Part shown: positions 5,582 to 14,250 of the stretch, one piece after another
Layout of the letters: each line of letters starts with the position of its first letter
Numbering within the stretch: the first letter of the stretch is position 1
Assembly: GCA_964584325.1 (NCBI GenBank)
Contig: CAZOZP010000068.1
Span: 1 to 17,166 of the forward strand
Length of the DNA: 17,166 nt
Direction of reading: 5' to 3'
Origin: CAZOZP01 sp964584325
GTDB lineage: Bacteria > Bacteroidota > Ignavibacteria > Ignavibacteriales > Melioribacteraceae
The notes under the pieces: generated by a model
Seen by the model: the letters and a program-made list of their open reading frames with translations, nothing else
The model's database searches: none
Told to the model about the DNA's origin: nothing
Translations under genes and position numbers: made by a program

Positions 5582-7772
5582 TTTTCATTCCTTTAAGATA
5601 AAGGGAATGACCTGCGCTTCTTGTGTGGCTCGGGTTGAAAAAATTGCATCTTCCGAAGAAGGCATTACTGATGTGAATGTTTCCCTTGCTTCGGAAAAAA
5701 TTTCTTTCCGGACTCCCGCCCCCGATTTCAACTTTGATTCATTATCGGGAAAGCTTGCAAAGTACGGTTATGAAGTAGAAAGGAAAACAAATGAATCATC
5801 AGAAGAAGCATTTAACAATACTGATGAAGCACATTTTAGAGAATTTTTAATCTCGCTTGTATTTACCATTCCTGTTTTTATTCTGAGCATGGCTCGCGAT
5901 TTCAGTTTTTCTTCAAAATTACTTCCTTCGGACGGTTATCTTCTGAATTATATTCTTCTTGTACTTACCCTGCCTGTAGTATTCTATTCCGGCAGAAACT
6001 TTTTTATAATGTTTTACAAGAGCCTTAAAACATTTTCATTTGAAATGAATTCACTCGTAGCCGTCGGAACTGGTTCAGCGTTTATTTTCAGCCTTGTAAA
6101 TACCATTTTTCCGGGTTTACTCAACATTCACGCTGCACATTCAGTGTTTTTTGAAACTTCGGCTGTAATTATAACACTCATACTTCTCGGGAAATACCTT
6201 GAAAACCGTACCAAAAAGAAAACAAACGAAGCACTTGCATCTCTGCTTTCTTTACGACCGGCGATGGTAACCGTTTTCCGGAACGATGCTGAGCTGGAAA
6301 TACCGCTGGAACAGTTAAGCATTGGAGATATATGTATTATTAAACCCGGTACCAAGATACCGGCAGACGGAAAAGTTGTGTTTGGAACAACATCGGTTAA
6401 TGAATCTTTTCTTACAGGCGAAAGTATTCCGGTTGAGAAATCCTCCGGCGATAATCTTGCCGGGGGCTCATTGAATATCGAAGGATATGTAAGAATGGAA
6501 GTTACTGCAACAGGAGAAAATTCACTGCTGGGACAAATAATAAATCTGGTTGAACGCACTCAGGCATCAAAAGCTCCGATTCAGAAAATGGCAGATAAAA
6601 TATCTTCTTATTTTGTACCCGCGGTAATTCTTATAGCAGTTCTTACCTTTATTGTCTGGTTCTTTGCCGCTGAACCCGGGAATTTCACTCCGGCGGTAAT
6701 ATCATTTGTTTCCGTTCTGATTATCGCTTGTCCCTGCGCTCTCGGACTGGCAACTCCGGCGGCAGTGATAACTGCTTCAGGAAGAGGAGCAAAAAGCGGA
6801 ATTTTGGTGAAAGACAGCGAGATTTTCGAAAAAGCTTCTAAAGTTGATGCTGTTGTTTTTGATAAGACCGGAACACTTACCGAGGGGATTCCTTCAGTTA
6901 CCGATTATTATTCAACAGCCGCAATGCGGACTGAAGTTATGAATATCACTTATACTTTAGAATTGAGGGCGCACCATCCTATTGCCTCGGCGCTGGCATT
7001 ATTCGCAAAGAACTATTCCGGAAAAGATTTAGGAGCGGATAACTTCGAAAACATTTCAGGAGCCGGAGTAAGCGGAATTATCCATTCACGTTTGTACCGC
7101 ATCGGGAAACCTGCGGGATTTGAGGATATTGTAATTAATAGTGAGATATCAAAAGTAACGGAAGAATTATATGCAGAAGGGAAATCAGCGGTTTGGCTCG
7201 GCAACGAGAATGAAGTTCTTGCCGTATTCGGTATCCAGGATATTCTTAAAAAGAATTCAGCAGCCGCAGTTTCTGAATTAAAAACAAGCGGCATTGCCGT
7301 AATAATGATAACCGGAGATAACAGGCGCACAGCCGCGCATCTTGCCGCAAAGGCGGGCATTGATGAATTTTACGGCGAAGTACAGCCCGAAGGGAAATCC
7401 GGATTGATTACAGAGCTTAAAAAGAAATATAACATTATTGCAATGGCCGGCGACGGAATCAACGACGCACCGGCTCTTATGACAGCGGATATCGGCATTG
7501 CGATGGGCAGCGGTTCAGATACTGCCATCGAAGCCTCCGGAATTACCATTATGAATTCAGATCCTCTGAATGTGGTAAAGGCGTTAAACCTTGCCCGAAA
7601 AACAAATAAGACTATAAAATATAATCTTTTCTGGGCTTTTATTTACAATATTATCGGAATACCCCTGGCCGCATTCGGAATGCTTAACCCTATGATTGCC
7701 GCCGCCGCAATGTCATTCAGCTCTGTGTTTGTAATAACAAACTCGCTAAGATTAAGAAGTACCGATATCTAA
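5550..7772 (+). CDS. copA: Copper-translocating P1B-type ATPase, CopA-like
   Basis: Exports Cu(I) across the inner membrane with ATP. Counting from 5550 (740 residues): HMA domain with GMTCASC at 19-25; membrane segments between about 98 and 215; actuator motif TGES 289-292; CPC metal-site motif 394-396; phosphorylation motif DKTGT with Asp438; HHP at 475-477 in the nucleotide-binding domain; TGD 588-590 and GDGIND 634-639. Near the C-terminus, paired YN residues (691-692, 699-700) and MSFSS (721-725) match the Cu(I) group P1B-1. No ATG precedes the CASC motif: the possible starts are TTG at 5550 or TTG at 5571, both inside copZ, with weak AAGG or AGG sites, so translation probably depends on copZ. 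Alternatively copZ and copA are one frameshifted two-HMA gene. The stop directly abuts the stop of the convergent next gene. Confidence 0.93.
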   Translation: MKKQVIRLKNNFHSFKIKGMTCASCVARVEKIASSEEGITDVNVSLASEKISFRTPAPDFNFDSLSGKLAKYGYEVERKTNESSEEAFNNTDEAHFREFLISLVFTIPVFILSMARDFSFSSKLLPSDGYLLNYILLVLTLPVVFYSGRNFFIMFYKSLKTFSFEMNSLVAVGTGSAFIFSLVNTIFPGLLNIHAAHSVFFETSAVIITLILLGKYLENRTKKKTNEALASLLSLRPAMVTVFRNDAELEIPLEQLSIGDICIIKPGTKIPADGKVVFGTTSVNESFLTGESIPVEKSSGDNLAGGSLNIEGYVRMEVTATGENSLLGQIINLVERTQASKAPIQKMADKISSYFVPAVILIAVLTFIVWFFAAEPGNFTPAVISFVSVLIIACPCALGLATPAAVITASGRGAKSGILVKDSEIFEKASKVDAVVFDKTGTLTEGIPSVTDYYSTAAMRTEVMNITYTLELRAHHPIASALALFAKNYSGKDLGADNFENISGAGVSGIIHSRLYRIGKPAGFEDIVINSEISKVTEELYAEGKSAVWLGNENEVLAVFGIQDILKKNSAAAVSELKTSGIAVIMITGDNRRTAAHLAAKAGIDEFYGEVQPEGKSGLITELKKKYNIIAMAGDGINDAPALMTADIGIAMGSGSDTAIEASGITIMNSDPLNVVKALNLARKTNKTIKYNLFWAFIYNIIGIPLAAFGMLNPMIAAAAMSFSSVFVITNSLRLRSTDI

Positions 7773-8510
7773 TCAGTCCTCAAAATATTCAAGTCCGGAT
7801 ACACTCAGAAATCCCTGCTTTTTATTTAACGAGACTTGCAATAATCCGCTCATTGTATTTTTTATGGAATCATACTTTATTGGGGTAATTCCTTTACCAT
7901 CCTTATCTATTATACCCCACCAGCCGTTCAATTTTATTCTTGCAACTCCATCCTTAAAACTTCCCGCCTCATCATAATTTAACGCTACAGCTTCCTTGCC
8001 CGAAGCATCAATAAATCCCCATTTATTCCTTACCCTTACCGGAGCAAGACCTTCAGTGTACTGCCCTATAAAATCATAAAGAAGAGGTGTTATTTCGCGT
8101 CCCTCGTTTGAAATCAGACCCCATTTACCCTTAAGACAAACAGCAAAAAGTGTGTCAGAGACTTCTTCTATTGAAGCATATTGAAGAGGAATCACTTCCT
8201 TTCCTGATTTATTTATCAGTCCCCAATCGCCCGGAAAAACTTCATCACCGTTTTCTTTTTTCTTTCTGCCGATATTTACCTTGGCGAAGCCTCTCTTGAA
8301 TTCTTCAGCTTCATCATATTTTATTTCCGTTATTTCCTTCCCTTCTTTATCTATGTACCCCCATTTATTTTTAATGCATACTCCCACCATCCCTTCAGAG
8401 AAAGTGCTTACTTTATCGTATTTCACAGTAATTCTGATATTTCTGCTTGAATCACAAAATCCCCACAAATCCTTCTTTCTGAAAGGAATTAAAGTTTCCT
8501 CATTGCCCAT
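7773..8510 (-). CDS. WG-repeat protein
   Basis: A 245-residue protein made of about seven WG repeats of 30-38 residues. Each unit has the form xWGxIDxxGKEITPxxYDxxxxFxxGxAxVxxxxK; the cores are LWGFCD, KWGYID, DWGLIN, KWGLIS, KWGFID, WWGIID and a worn last copy KQGFLS in which W is Q. The third unit carries a longer, charged insertion (RKKKENGDEVFPGD). No signal peptide is seen, so a cytoplasmic location is likely. WG repeats (KWG family) are common and their molecular role is not settled; a beta-propeller-like or binding scaffold is usual speculation. The stop codon abuts the copA stop with no base between them. The ATG at 8510 follows a purine-rich GGGACAGG. Confidence 0.9.
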   Translation of the reverse strand: MGNEETLIPFRKKDLWGFCDSSRNIRITVKYDKVSTFSEGMVGVCIKNKWGYIDKEGKEITEIKYDEAEEFKRGFAKVNIGRKKKENGDEVFPGDWGLINKSGKEVIPLQYASIEEVSDTLFAVCLKGKWGLISNEGREITPLLYDFIGQYTEGLAPVRVRNKWGFIDASGKEAVALNYDEAGSFKDGVARIKLNGWWGIIDKDGKGITPIKYDSIKNTMSGLLQVSLNKKQGFLSVSGLEYFED

Positions 8511-8553
8511 AGCCTGTCCCTTTTATTTATAATTAGAAAGCATACAATGATAA

Positions 8554-8568
8554 TATTCTTGAAGAATA
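8554..8568. repeat. 15-bp inverted repeat TATTCTT-G-AAGAATA in a divergent intergenic region
   Basis: Perfect 7-bp arms around a single G lie between the divergently oriented WG-repeat and DUF3089 genes, 44 bases upstream of the former. The shape would suit a dimeric repressor or activator site, but the AT-rich content makes chance possible. The rest of 8511-8702 shows no clear promoter. Confidence 0.3.
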
Positions 8569-8702
8569 AATTCAACCCAAAGTAAAATTATTATGAATAT
8601 TCCCGAAATATTTTCGTTCTCTCTATCGATATTTGAATAGATATGCCGATAATTCTAACAATAACTGAACATTTATTCTTTCATATTTTCCGGACAAATG
8701 CA

Positions 8703-9719
8703 ATGAAAAAGCGTGTTAATTTTCTTAATGTAATTATGATTATAATAACCACATTTTTTTTATTTTCATGTTCCAAATCAAATCTCACAGAAACAAAAGA
8801 GGTTTCCAATTATTCAAAGCCGGAATACTGGTTATACAAACCCGCTGAGAATACAAAAAATGTAGATATTTTTTATGTATATCCGACGGCATGGTACAAG
8901 GAAAATCCATCCGAGCCTAACTTTTGTGCCATTGACAACAAGATAATGCGCTATGGATCCCAAAAGGCTTTCGAGCGGCAGGCCACCGCTTTTGAAACTG
9001 TCGGGAATATTTACGCACCTTATTACAGGCAGGCAGATGCAATTTATACACTCACTTTACCGGAAGATCAGCGATGGGATGTAATTGGCAGCATTCCTTC
9101 CGAAAATGTTACAGATGCCTTTGAATATTATCTTAAGAATTACAACAAAGGCCGCCCGTTTATCCTGGTCGGGCACTCGCAGGGAGCAATTGTTTTGATG
9201 TACATCTTAAAGCACTATATGAAGGATAATCCGTCAGTATATGCTAAAATGATTTGTGCTTACATTTTAGGATATCCGGTAACAGAAAAATTTATGAATG
9301 AAAACAAACATCTGAAATATGCCGAGGGACCTGATGATACAGGTGTAATAATATCCTATAACACACAATCGCCTAATGTAGCGCCCGGTGCGAACATCGT
9401 GGTAGCAAATGACATTGGAATTGTTATTAATCCTATCAACTGGAAAAAAGATGCAACCCCTGCACCTGCTTCTGAAAGCCTTGGTTCATTTATGCCGATA
9501 GACAGTCTCGGTAACTTGGGAAAAGTAATGAATTTTGCGGATGCGTATATTGATTTAGCAAAAGGGGTTCTTGTATGCAGCAGTGTAAGCGACAGCAGCA
9601 TGTTTAAACTTTCACCGGCTTTGGGATTAGGAGTATATCATTCTTTTGATATACCCTTTTATTATTACAATCTGCGTGAGAATGCCCAAAGAAGAACCAA
9701 CAATTACTTAGGTCAATGA
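8703..9719 (+). CDS. DUF3089-family alpha/beta-hydrolase lipoprotein
   Basis: From ATG 8703 the protein has 338 residues and begins with a lipoprotein signal: basic MKKR, a hydrophobic stretch and lipobox LFSC with Cys23, followed by Ser, so it is probably anchored in the outer membrane. An upstream in-frame ATG at 8643 would add 20 residues before the signal and is unlikely. The body matches the DUF3089 family: DIFYVYPTAW near 55-64, nucleophile elbow GHSQG with Ser159, ILGYPV near 188-193, and His313 in YHSFDIPFYYYNLREN as the likely catalytic His. It should be an esterase- or lipase-like hydrolase; the substrate is unknown. It is read alone on the plus strand and converges on the iron operon, with only 23 bases between the stops. 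Confidence 0.85.
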   Translation: MKKRVNFLNVIMIIITTFFLFSCSKSNLTETKEVSNYSKPEYWLYKPAENTKNVDIFYVYPTAWYKENPSEPNFCAIDNKIMRYGSQKAFERQATAFETVGNIYAPYYRQADAIYTLTLPEDQRWDVIGSIPSENVTDAFEYYLKNYNKGRPFILVGHSQGAIVLMYILKHYMKDNPSVYAKMICAYILGYPVTEKFMNENKHLKYAEGPDDTGVIISYNTQSPNVAPGANIVVANDIGIVINPINWKKDATPAPASESLGSFMPIDSLGNLGKVMNFADAYIDLAKGVLVCSSVSDSSMFKLSPALGLGVYHSFDIPFYYYNLRENAQRRTNNYLGQ

Positions 9720-9742
9720 ATTCCCGGTCATTATTAAGCCTT

Positions 9743-9895
9743 TTAGCGGGTGCAATTTGAAACACTATTTTTCAGACTGCATCCGCTGCAGCTTCCGCAA
9801 CTGCTTTCTTTTTTGGCAAATACTGATTTAAGTAAACTGTAAAGTGTAATAAAAACCGCTAAGGCTAATATTAGATATGTTATTACTTCCTGCAT
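9743..9895 (-). CDS. FeoB-associated Cys-rich membrane protein, 50 residues
   Basis: A short minus-strand ORF from ATG 9895 to TAA at 9745-9743. It has one N-terminal membrane helix (about residues 4-22), then a short basic linker and a cysteine cluster SSCGSCSGCS (31-40) plus Cys48. This is the pattern of the FeoB_associated family (PF12669), small proteins found next to feoB, as here: it starts 17 bases after the FeoAB stop. Its ribosome-binding site AGGAG, eight bases before the ATG, is the best in the operon. A role in assembling or assisting the FeoB pore, perhaps through iron or Fe-S binding by the cysteines, is an inference from its context. It is the last gene of the porin-FeoAB operon. 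Confidence 0.88.
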   Translation of the reverse strand: MQEVITYLILALAVFITLYSLLKSVFAKKESSCGSCSGCSLKNSVSNCTR

Positions 9896-9912
9896 ACTTC
9901 ACTCTCCTGATA

Positions 9913-12405
9913 TTAAATGAATAACGAACCCGTCTGATAAGTTATGAAAGATACAACCCAGGCTAATGCAGTTGTATAAAACATTGTAAATATTGCCCAC
10001 TTCCAGTCGGATTCTTTCTTAATTGCCGCAATAACCGCAATGCAGGGGAAATAAATCAGAACAAAAAGCATCATAGTATAAGCCACCAAAGGAGTAAATA
10101 CTTTCTCTCCCTTCAATTCGCCATGCTGATGAACCTGTTCTTTCAGTTTATCCTGAAGACTAACCGATGTTTCATCCGCATAAAAATCTGCCTGGTATAA
10201 TACCCCCATTGTTCCAACAACTATTTCTTTAGCCGCCAATCCGGCAATAATGCTTACGCCTATTTTCCAGTCGAACCCAAGCGGACTTATAACAGGTTCG
10301 AGTAGATGCCCCATTCTTCCTATATATGAATTTTCCTGTCTTTCTGATTCTTTCTTAAGTTCGAGCTCGTCAATCTGCGCTCTCTTTGCTTCAGGGGTTA
10401 GTCCGGCATCGGCCTCTACAGCTTCAATCCGGCTGTCAAATTGCTTCGAGTATTTTGTATCCTGCGGAAAATATCCCAATGCCCAGATAAGAATCGAGGC
10501 AAGAAGAATTACCGTACCCATTTTTCTTAAGTACTGCTCTGATTTATGCCACATATGCATAGCAGTATTTCTTAATGTAGGAATTCTGTATGGCGGAAGC
10601 TCCATAACGAAGGGCACTTCCTGTTTATGGAAATAGAATTTATTCATAACAAGTGCAACAACTACGGCCATAACTATTCCGATAGCATATATTGAAATCA
10701 GAACAAGTCCCTGATTTTCCGGGAAAAACGCCGAAATCAGAAGAACATATACCGGAAGTCTTGCACTGCAGGACATAAACGGAGCTATAATCATCGTAAG
10801 AATTCTGTCTTTCCGGTTCTCAAGAGTTCTTGTTGCCATAACCGCAGGAACATTGCAACCGAAGCCCATAAGTATCGGGATAAATGATTTTCCGTGCAGA
10901 CCAATTTTATGCATAAGCTTATCCATTATGAAAGAAGCTCTTGCCATATATCCCGTATCTTCCATAAATGAAATAAAGAAAAACAGAATCAGTATATTCG
11001 GAAGGAATATTATGACTCCTCCAACACCGCCTAAAATTCCGTCAACAAGCAAATCGCGCAGCATTCCTTCGCCCATATATTTCATCAGCAATTCACCTAT
11101 GAATGCCACTCCTGCGTCAATCCATTCCATAGGATAGCTGCCCACCGAGAATGTTGCCTGGAACATAATCCACATAAAGAATAAGAAAATAGGAAATCCG
11201 AATAGCCTGTGGGTCAGAATGTAATCAACATTTGCCGCGCGTTTTCTGTCTTCCTCCCTGCTTGGCAGTAGTGTTTCGTTTAATGCCCCGGCAATAAATC
11301 CATACTTTGCATCGGTAATAATATTTCCGGATTTCTCGCCGTACTCTTTTTCAAGTTTCTCTTTTTCGGTTTCAAGGGTTGCTTTTATTTCTGAAAAATT
11401 TGGAACATCTTTCAGAAGATTTAGTGTATTTTTATCCGATTCAAGAAGCTTTATGGAAATGAACCTTGTAGAGTATTTATCGGTAATTTCTTTGTTTTCT
11501 TTTATTAAAGGCTGAATTGCCGAAATAGCAGATTCAATGTTTCTTCCGTAATTGATATGAATATGCCGTACAATTGGGTCACGGTCTTCATAGACTTCAA
11601 TTATCCTGTCGAAAAGGTCCTTAATACCCTTTCCTTTAGACCCCACGGTAGGAACTATCGGTATTCCGATCATCTCTCCTAATTCCGTATAGTTTAGTCT
11701 GGCTCCGGATTCTTCAAGTTCATCGAACATATTAAGGGCAATAACCACTTTCACGTTCATATCTATAAGCTGAGTTGTAAGATACAGGTTTCTTTCCAGA
11801 TTGGAAGCGTCCACAACATTTACAACTATATCCGGATTTTTATCCATAAGGTGACTTCTTACGAACAATTCCTCGGGCGTGTATTCAGTAATCGAATAAG
11901 TTCCGGGTAAGTCTGTAATCTTAAAAGTGTAGCCGGACTGCTTAAAGACTGCCTCTCGTGCATCTACCGTAACTCCGCCGTAATTGCCTACTCTTTCCCT
12001 CGAACCTGAAGCAAAATTATAAAGCGTAGTCTTCCCGCTGTTCGGATTTCCTACAAGTGCCACATTAATTGTATTTCCTTTTTCCTTTGCAGAAATTTTC
12101 AGAGTTTCTTCGTCAATAACCCCTTCAAACTTTGCAGAACCTGTACCGCCGGCATAGCCCGGAGCAGCAACTTCGATCATTGCGGCTTCAGACCTCCTGA
12201 GAGATACTTTATATCCCATAATTTCATATTCAACAGGATCCTGCAGCGGTGCATTTTTAATTACCTTAATAAGCTTCCCTTTAATAAAACCCATTTCGGT
12301 AATACGTTTCCTGAATGCTCCGTGTCCGAGAACTTTTGTAATAATTCCTGTTTCATCTGTCTTTAGGCCAGAGAGCCTGTATTCTTTTAGACTAACTTTT
12401 TTCAT
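9913..12405 (-). CDS. feoB: Ferrous iron transporter, FeoA-FeoB fusion
   Basis: An 830-residue inner-membrane Fe(II) transporter. Residues about 1-80 are a FeoA (SH3-like) domain with GHGAFRKRITEMGFIKG, then a short linker, then the FeoB G domain: G1 GNPNSGKTT (119-127), switch GGVTVD (143-148), G3 DLPG (165-168), G4 NMFD (225-228, a variant of NKxD usual for FeoB) and G5-like VGSKGKG (254-260). The membrane part starts near 400 and keeps the FeoB core motifs GFGCNVPAVMATRT (514-527) and MSCSARLPVY (544-553), with about eight to ten helices. A hydrophilic charged insert (about 650-695) lies between helices. The fusion of FeoA and FeoB is common in this bacterial group. It follows the porin by 12 bases and precedes the Cys-rich partner, so the three are one operon. 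Confidence 0.95.
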   Translation of the reverse strand: MKKVSLKEYRLSGLKTDETGIITKVLGHGAFRKRITEMGFIKGKLIKVIKNAPLQDPVEYEIMGYKVSLRRSEAAMIEVAAPGYAGGTGSAKFEGVIDEETLKISAKEKGNTINVALVGNPNSGKTTLYNFASGSRERVGNYGGVTVDAREAVFKQSGYTFKITDLPGTYSITEYTPEELFVRSHLMDKNPDIVVNVVDASNLERNLYLTTQLIDMNVKVVIALNMFDELEESGARLNYTELGEMIGIPIVPTVGSKGKGIKDLFDRIIEVYEDRDPIVRHIHINYGRNIESAISAIQPLIKENKEITDKYSTRFISIKLLESDKNTLNLLKDVPNFSEIKATLETEKEKLEKEYGEKSGNIITDAKYGFIAGALNETLLPSREEDRKRAANVDYILTHRLFGFPIFLFFMWIMFQATFSVGSYPMEWIDAGVAFIGELLMKYMGEGMLRDLLVDGILGGVGGVIIFLPNILILFFFISFMEDTGYMARASFIMDKLMHKIGLHGKSFIPILMGFGCNVPAVMATRTLENRKDRILTMIIAPFMSCSARLPVYVLLISAFFPENQGLVLISIYAIGIVMAVVVALVMNKFYFHKQEVPFVMELPPYRIPTLRNTAMHMWHKSEQYLRKMGTVILLASILIWALGYFPQDTKYSKQFDSRIEAVEADAGLTPEAKRAQIDELELKKESERQENSYIGRMGHLLEPVISPLGFDWKIGVSIIAGLAAKEIVVGTMGVLYQADFYADETSVSLQDKLKEQVHQHGELKGEKVFTPLVAYTMMLFVLIYFPCIAVIAAIKKESDWKWAIFTMFYTTALAWVVSFITYQTGSLFI

Positions 12406-12417
12406 CTGTATTATCCG

Positions 12418-13530
12418 TTAAAAATTGAAGCCGAATCTGAGTATTCCGCTGAAAGCATCCGGCAGTTTCTCTTCCGTTCCGGAAGGATTTATGATATACT
12501 GCAAATCGGGCTGTATGAATATATTTTCATCAAGCTGAACTTTGTATGTAATTTCAAGGGCAGTTTCCCCACGTGAATAACCTGAGGCAAAACCTGCATA
12601 AGCCGCGCCGAATCCGAATACATCTTCCGGTCTGCTATCGAAAAGTCCGTAATAAGTCATTCCGCCGCCAAGGTATATGTAATTATTGTTTTTATTCTTC
12701 GGACTTACTGCAGCCTGGAGAAAAACTGAAGCTTTTTCTTCTTTAACAAACTGATCGGCAGTTAGATAGAATCCGTTATTTGAATATTCAGTCAGTTCAC
12801 TGTTGTGAAAATATGCACCGGCCTTTAGTACACCCGGCAAAGCATTAAAAATTTCAGTATTTAAATTTACTTCATAAATTGAAAATATTCCATTTCCTGA
12901 TGATAATTCCCAGGAGATATTATATTTGTTTTTGCTGAAATCATCCGGCATTCCGTCGAATACTCCCGCTTTAAGTAAAAGTCCGTTCAGCGGCATCCAA
13001 TGGATTTGCGCTCCCAATGCGGTTAAAGGAAATATTGCCGAAGGAACATTATCGGCAATAATGGAATGCACCCCGAATGATCCGTTAAGGAATAATGATC
13101 CGTGTTCCGTAAAAACAAACTCAGAGGCAAGATCCTGAAGACCGACAATTACACCGAAATTTTCCGCATCCTGCCTGTACCACAATTCATATAAATATGT
13201 GTTGTTCCCCGCTTCAATATTTGAGATTCCCTGGAAATCGCCTGATAGATTTGCCGTTGGTTCTCCTCCGTGAGTGTTTGCTCCGTTTATAAACAATGTA
13301 CCGCCTTTCCACAGCCCTGCGGCTTCAGTATCAAACGAAAGTTTTATGTTTGCCGTTCCTAAATAATTTGTTCCCTTTTTAATTCCGCCGGAGAAATTTG
13401 CGGCAAAATCGCCCACATAAGAAGCTTCGTAAGATAAATATTTTACTCTTTCCTGTGCTTTTAGATTTACACTCATCAATAGAACTGCAATTCCAAAAAA
13501 TATAATAAGACTTAGTAGTGCACTTTTCAT
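12418..13530 (-). CDS. OprB-like outer-membrane porin in the Feo operon
   Basis: A 370-residue exported protein with signal peptide MKSALLSLIIFFGIAVLLMSVNLKAQ. The mature part alternates polar and hydrophobic residues in amphipathic strands, and ends in phenylalanine (RFGFNF), the usual signal for outer-membrane barrel assembly. Segments such as YELWYRQDAENFGVIVGLQD, GNGIFSIYEVN and NIFIQPDLQYIINPSG fit the carbohydrate-selective porin OprB family (PF04966), though it is shorter than many members. Placed first in an operon with FeoAB, it may admit Fe(II), or an Fe(II)-carrying compound, rather than sugar. This is inference from gene order; the family match alone indicates only a porin. The ATG at 13530 has a GGA-type ribosome-binding site. 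Confidence 0.85.
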   Translation of the reverse strand: MKSALLSLIIFFGIAVLLMSVNLKAQERVKYLSYEASYVGDFAANFSGGIKKGTNYLGTANIKLSFDTEAAGLWKGGTLFINGANTHGGEPTANLSGDFQGISNIEAGNNTYLYELWYRQDAENFGVIVGLQDLASEFVFTEHGSLFLNGSFGVHSIIADNVPSAIFPLTALGAQIHWMPLNGLLLKAGVFDGMPDDFSKNKYNISWELSSGNGIFSIYEVNLNTEIFNALPGVLKAGAYFHNSELTEYSNNGFYLTADQFVKEEKASVFLQAAVSPKNKNNNYIYLGGGMTYYGLFDSRPEDVFGFGAAYAGFASGYSRGETALEITYKVQLDENIFIQPDLQYIINPSGTEEKLPDAFSGILRFGFNF

Positions 13531-13563
13531 TCAATCCACTCTCAATAATGTTTTTATCTTTAC

Positions 13564-13595
13564 GAAAACTATTTTATTTCTTAAAGAGTAACAAT
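13564..13595 (-). promoter_or_regulatory. Possible promoter of the porin-FeoAB operon
   Basis: On the minus strand ATTG (13595-13592), 20 bases, then TAGTTTTC (13571-13564). This is the same layout as the sites before the HU gene and copZ, but with one mismatch in the -33 element and spacing longer by one. It lies 33 bases before the porin ATG. No convincing Fur box was recognised. Confidence 0.3.
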
Positions 13596-13626
13596 CACAG
13601 GATATTATGAAAAAACCTAATGCTGT

Positions 13627-14250
13627 TCACTTTAAATGGTGATATGTCTGCTCAGGGATACTACCGAGGGTAATAATCTTGTTTAGTACCGCATAAATCG
13701 TTAGTCCGGCAACTGATTTAATACCGGTTTTCTGTGATATGTTTTTTCGGTGTGTAATTACCGTGTGAATGCTGATAAATAGTTTATCGGCAATCTCCTT
13801 GTTCGAAAGTCCTTCCACAAGAAGTTTCAATACATCTGTTTCCCGCTCAGAAAGATTTTCCTGAACTCCGGTTTCCTGAGCATTGCTTTTGGATTCCGGA
13901 GAAGTGAATATTTTTCCTGAAATTTGTTCCCAGCTTCCGTTTATATCAATTGTTTCATCGAATTGTTTCAGAACTGATTCAGGGTAGTAGGAATATACAA
14001 TCCCGATCCATTTTAATCCGGGGAAATCCCGCTTAAGATTTGCAAAAGCCTTTGACTGGTTCTGAAGAACAGACGGATTCAGAATAACAGCATCAATCGG
14101 TTTATCCTGCAGAACCGGAACAATTTCACTTAATCCGTCTGCTCTTGTTACAGCTACTCGCTTTCCGGATCTGGTAAGCAGATATGACAACCCCTCAAAA
14201 ATAATGAGCGAAGGTTCCGAAATCAATATATTAAAAAGTTTATCCGCCAT
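13627..14250 (-). CDS. LuxR/NarL-type transcriptional regulator with a degenerate receiver domain
   Basis: The ATG at 14250 (207 residues) overlaps the end of the hemerythrin gene by 11 bases and begins MADKLFNILISEPS, the first strand of a receiver-like domain. The C-terminal helix-turn-helix (about 132-195) is typical of NarL/LuxR: LSERETDVLKLLVEGLSNKE, then DKLFISIHTVITHRKNIS. The N-terminal domain has a receiver-like strand order but lacks the acidic pair after strand 1 (SEP instead of xDD) and has Asn58 where the phosphorylated Asp would sit (AVILNPS). Phosphorylation is therefore unlikely and the signal may come from the paired hemerythrin protein or a ligand. A longer start at 14310 lies well inside the upstream gene and adds no domain. 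Targets are unknown; autoregulation is plausible. Confidence 0.82.
   Translation of the reverse strand: MADKLFNILISEPSLIIFEGLSYLLTRSGKRVAVTRADGLSEIVPVLQDKPIDAVILNPSVLQNQSKAFANLKRDFPGLKWIGIVYSYYPESVLKQFDETIDINGSWEQISGKIFTSPESKSNAQETGVQENLSERETDVLKLLVEGLSNKEIADKLFISIHTVITHRKNISQKTGIKSVAGLTIYAVLNKIITLGSIPEQTYHHLK

Noticed and set aside
6128..6559. A 143-residue ORF on the minus strand within copA
   Set aside because: It is the antisense shadow of a conserved P-type ATPase actuator domain. It has no recognisable domain or ribosome-binding site.
8643..8702. Upstream ATG (8643) for the DUF3089 lipoprotein
   Set aside because: It would place 20 residues before a complete lipoprotein signal peptide. 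The ATG at 8703 gives a normal signal and lipobox.
13531..13626. Fur box before the porin-FeoAB operon
   Set aside because: A GATAATGATAATCATTATC-like palindrome was looked for and not found; only AT-rich sequence and the promoter-like site are visible.
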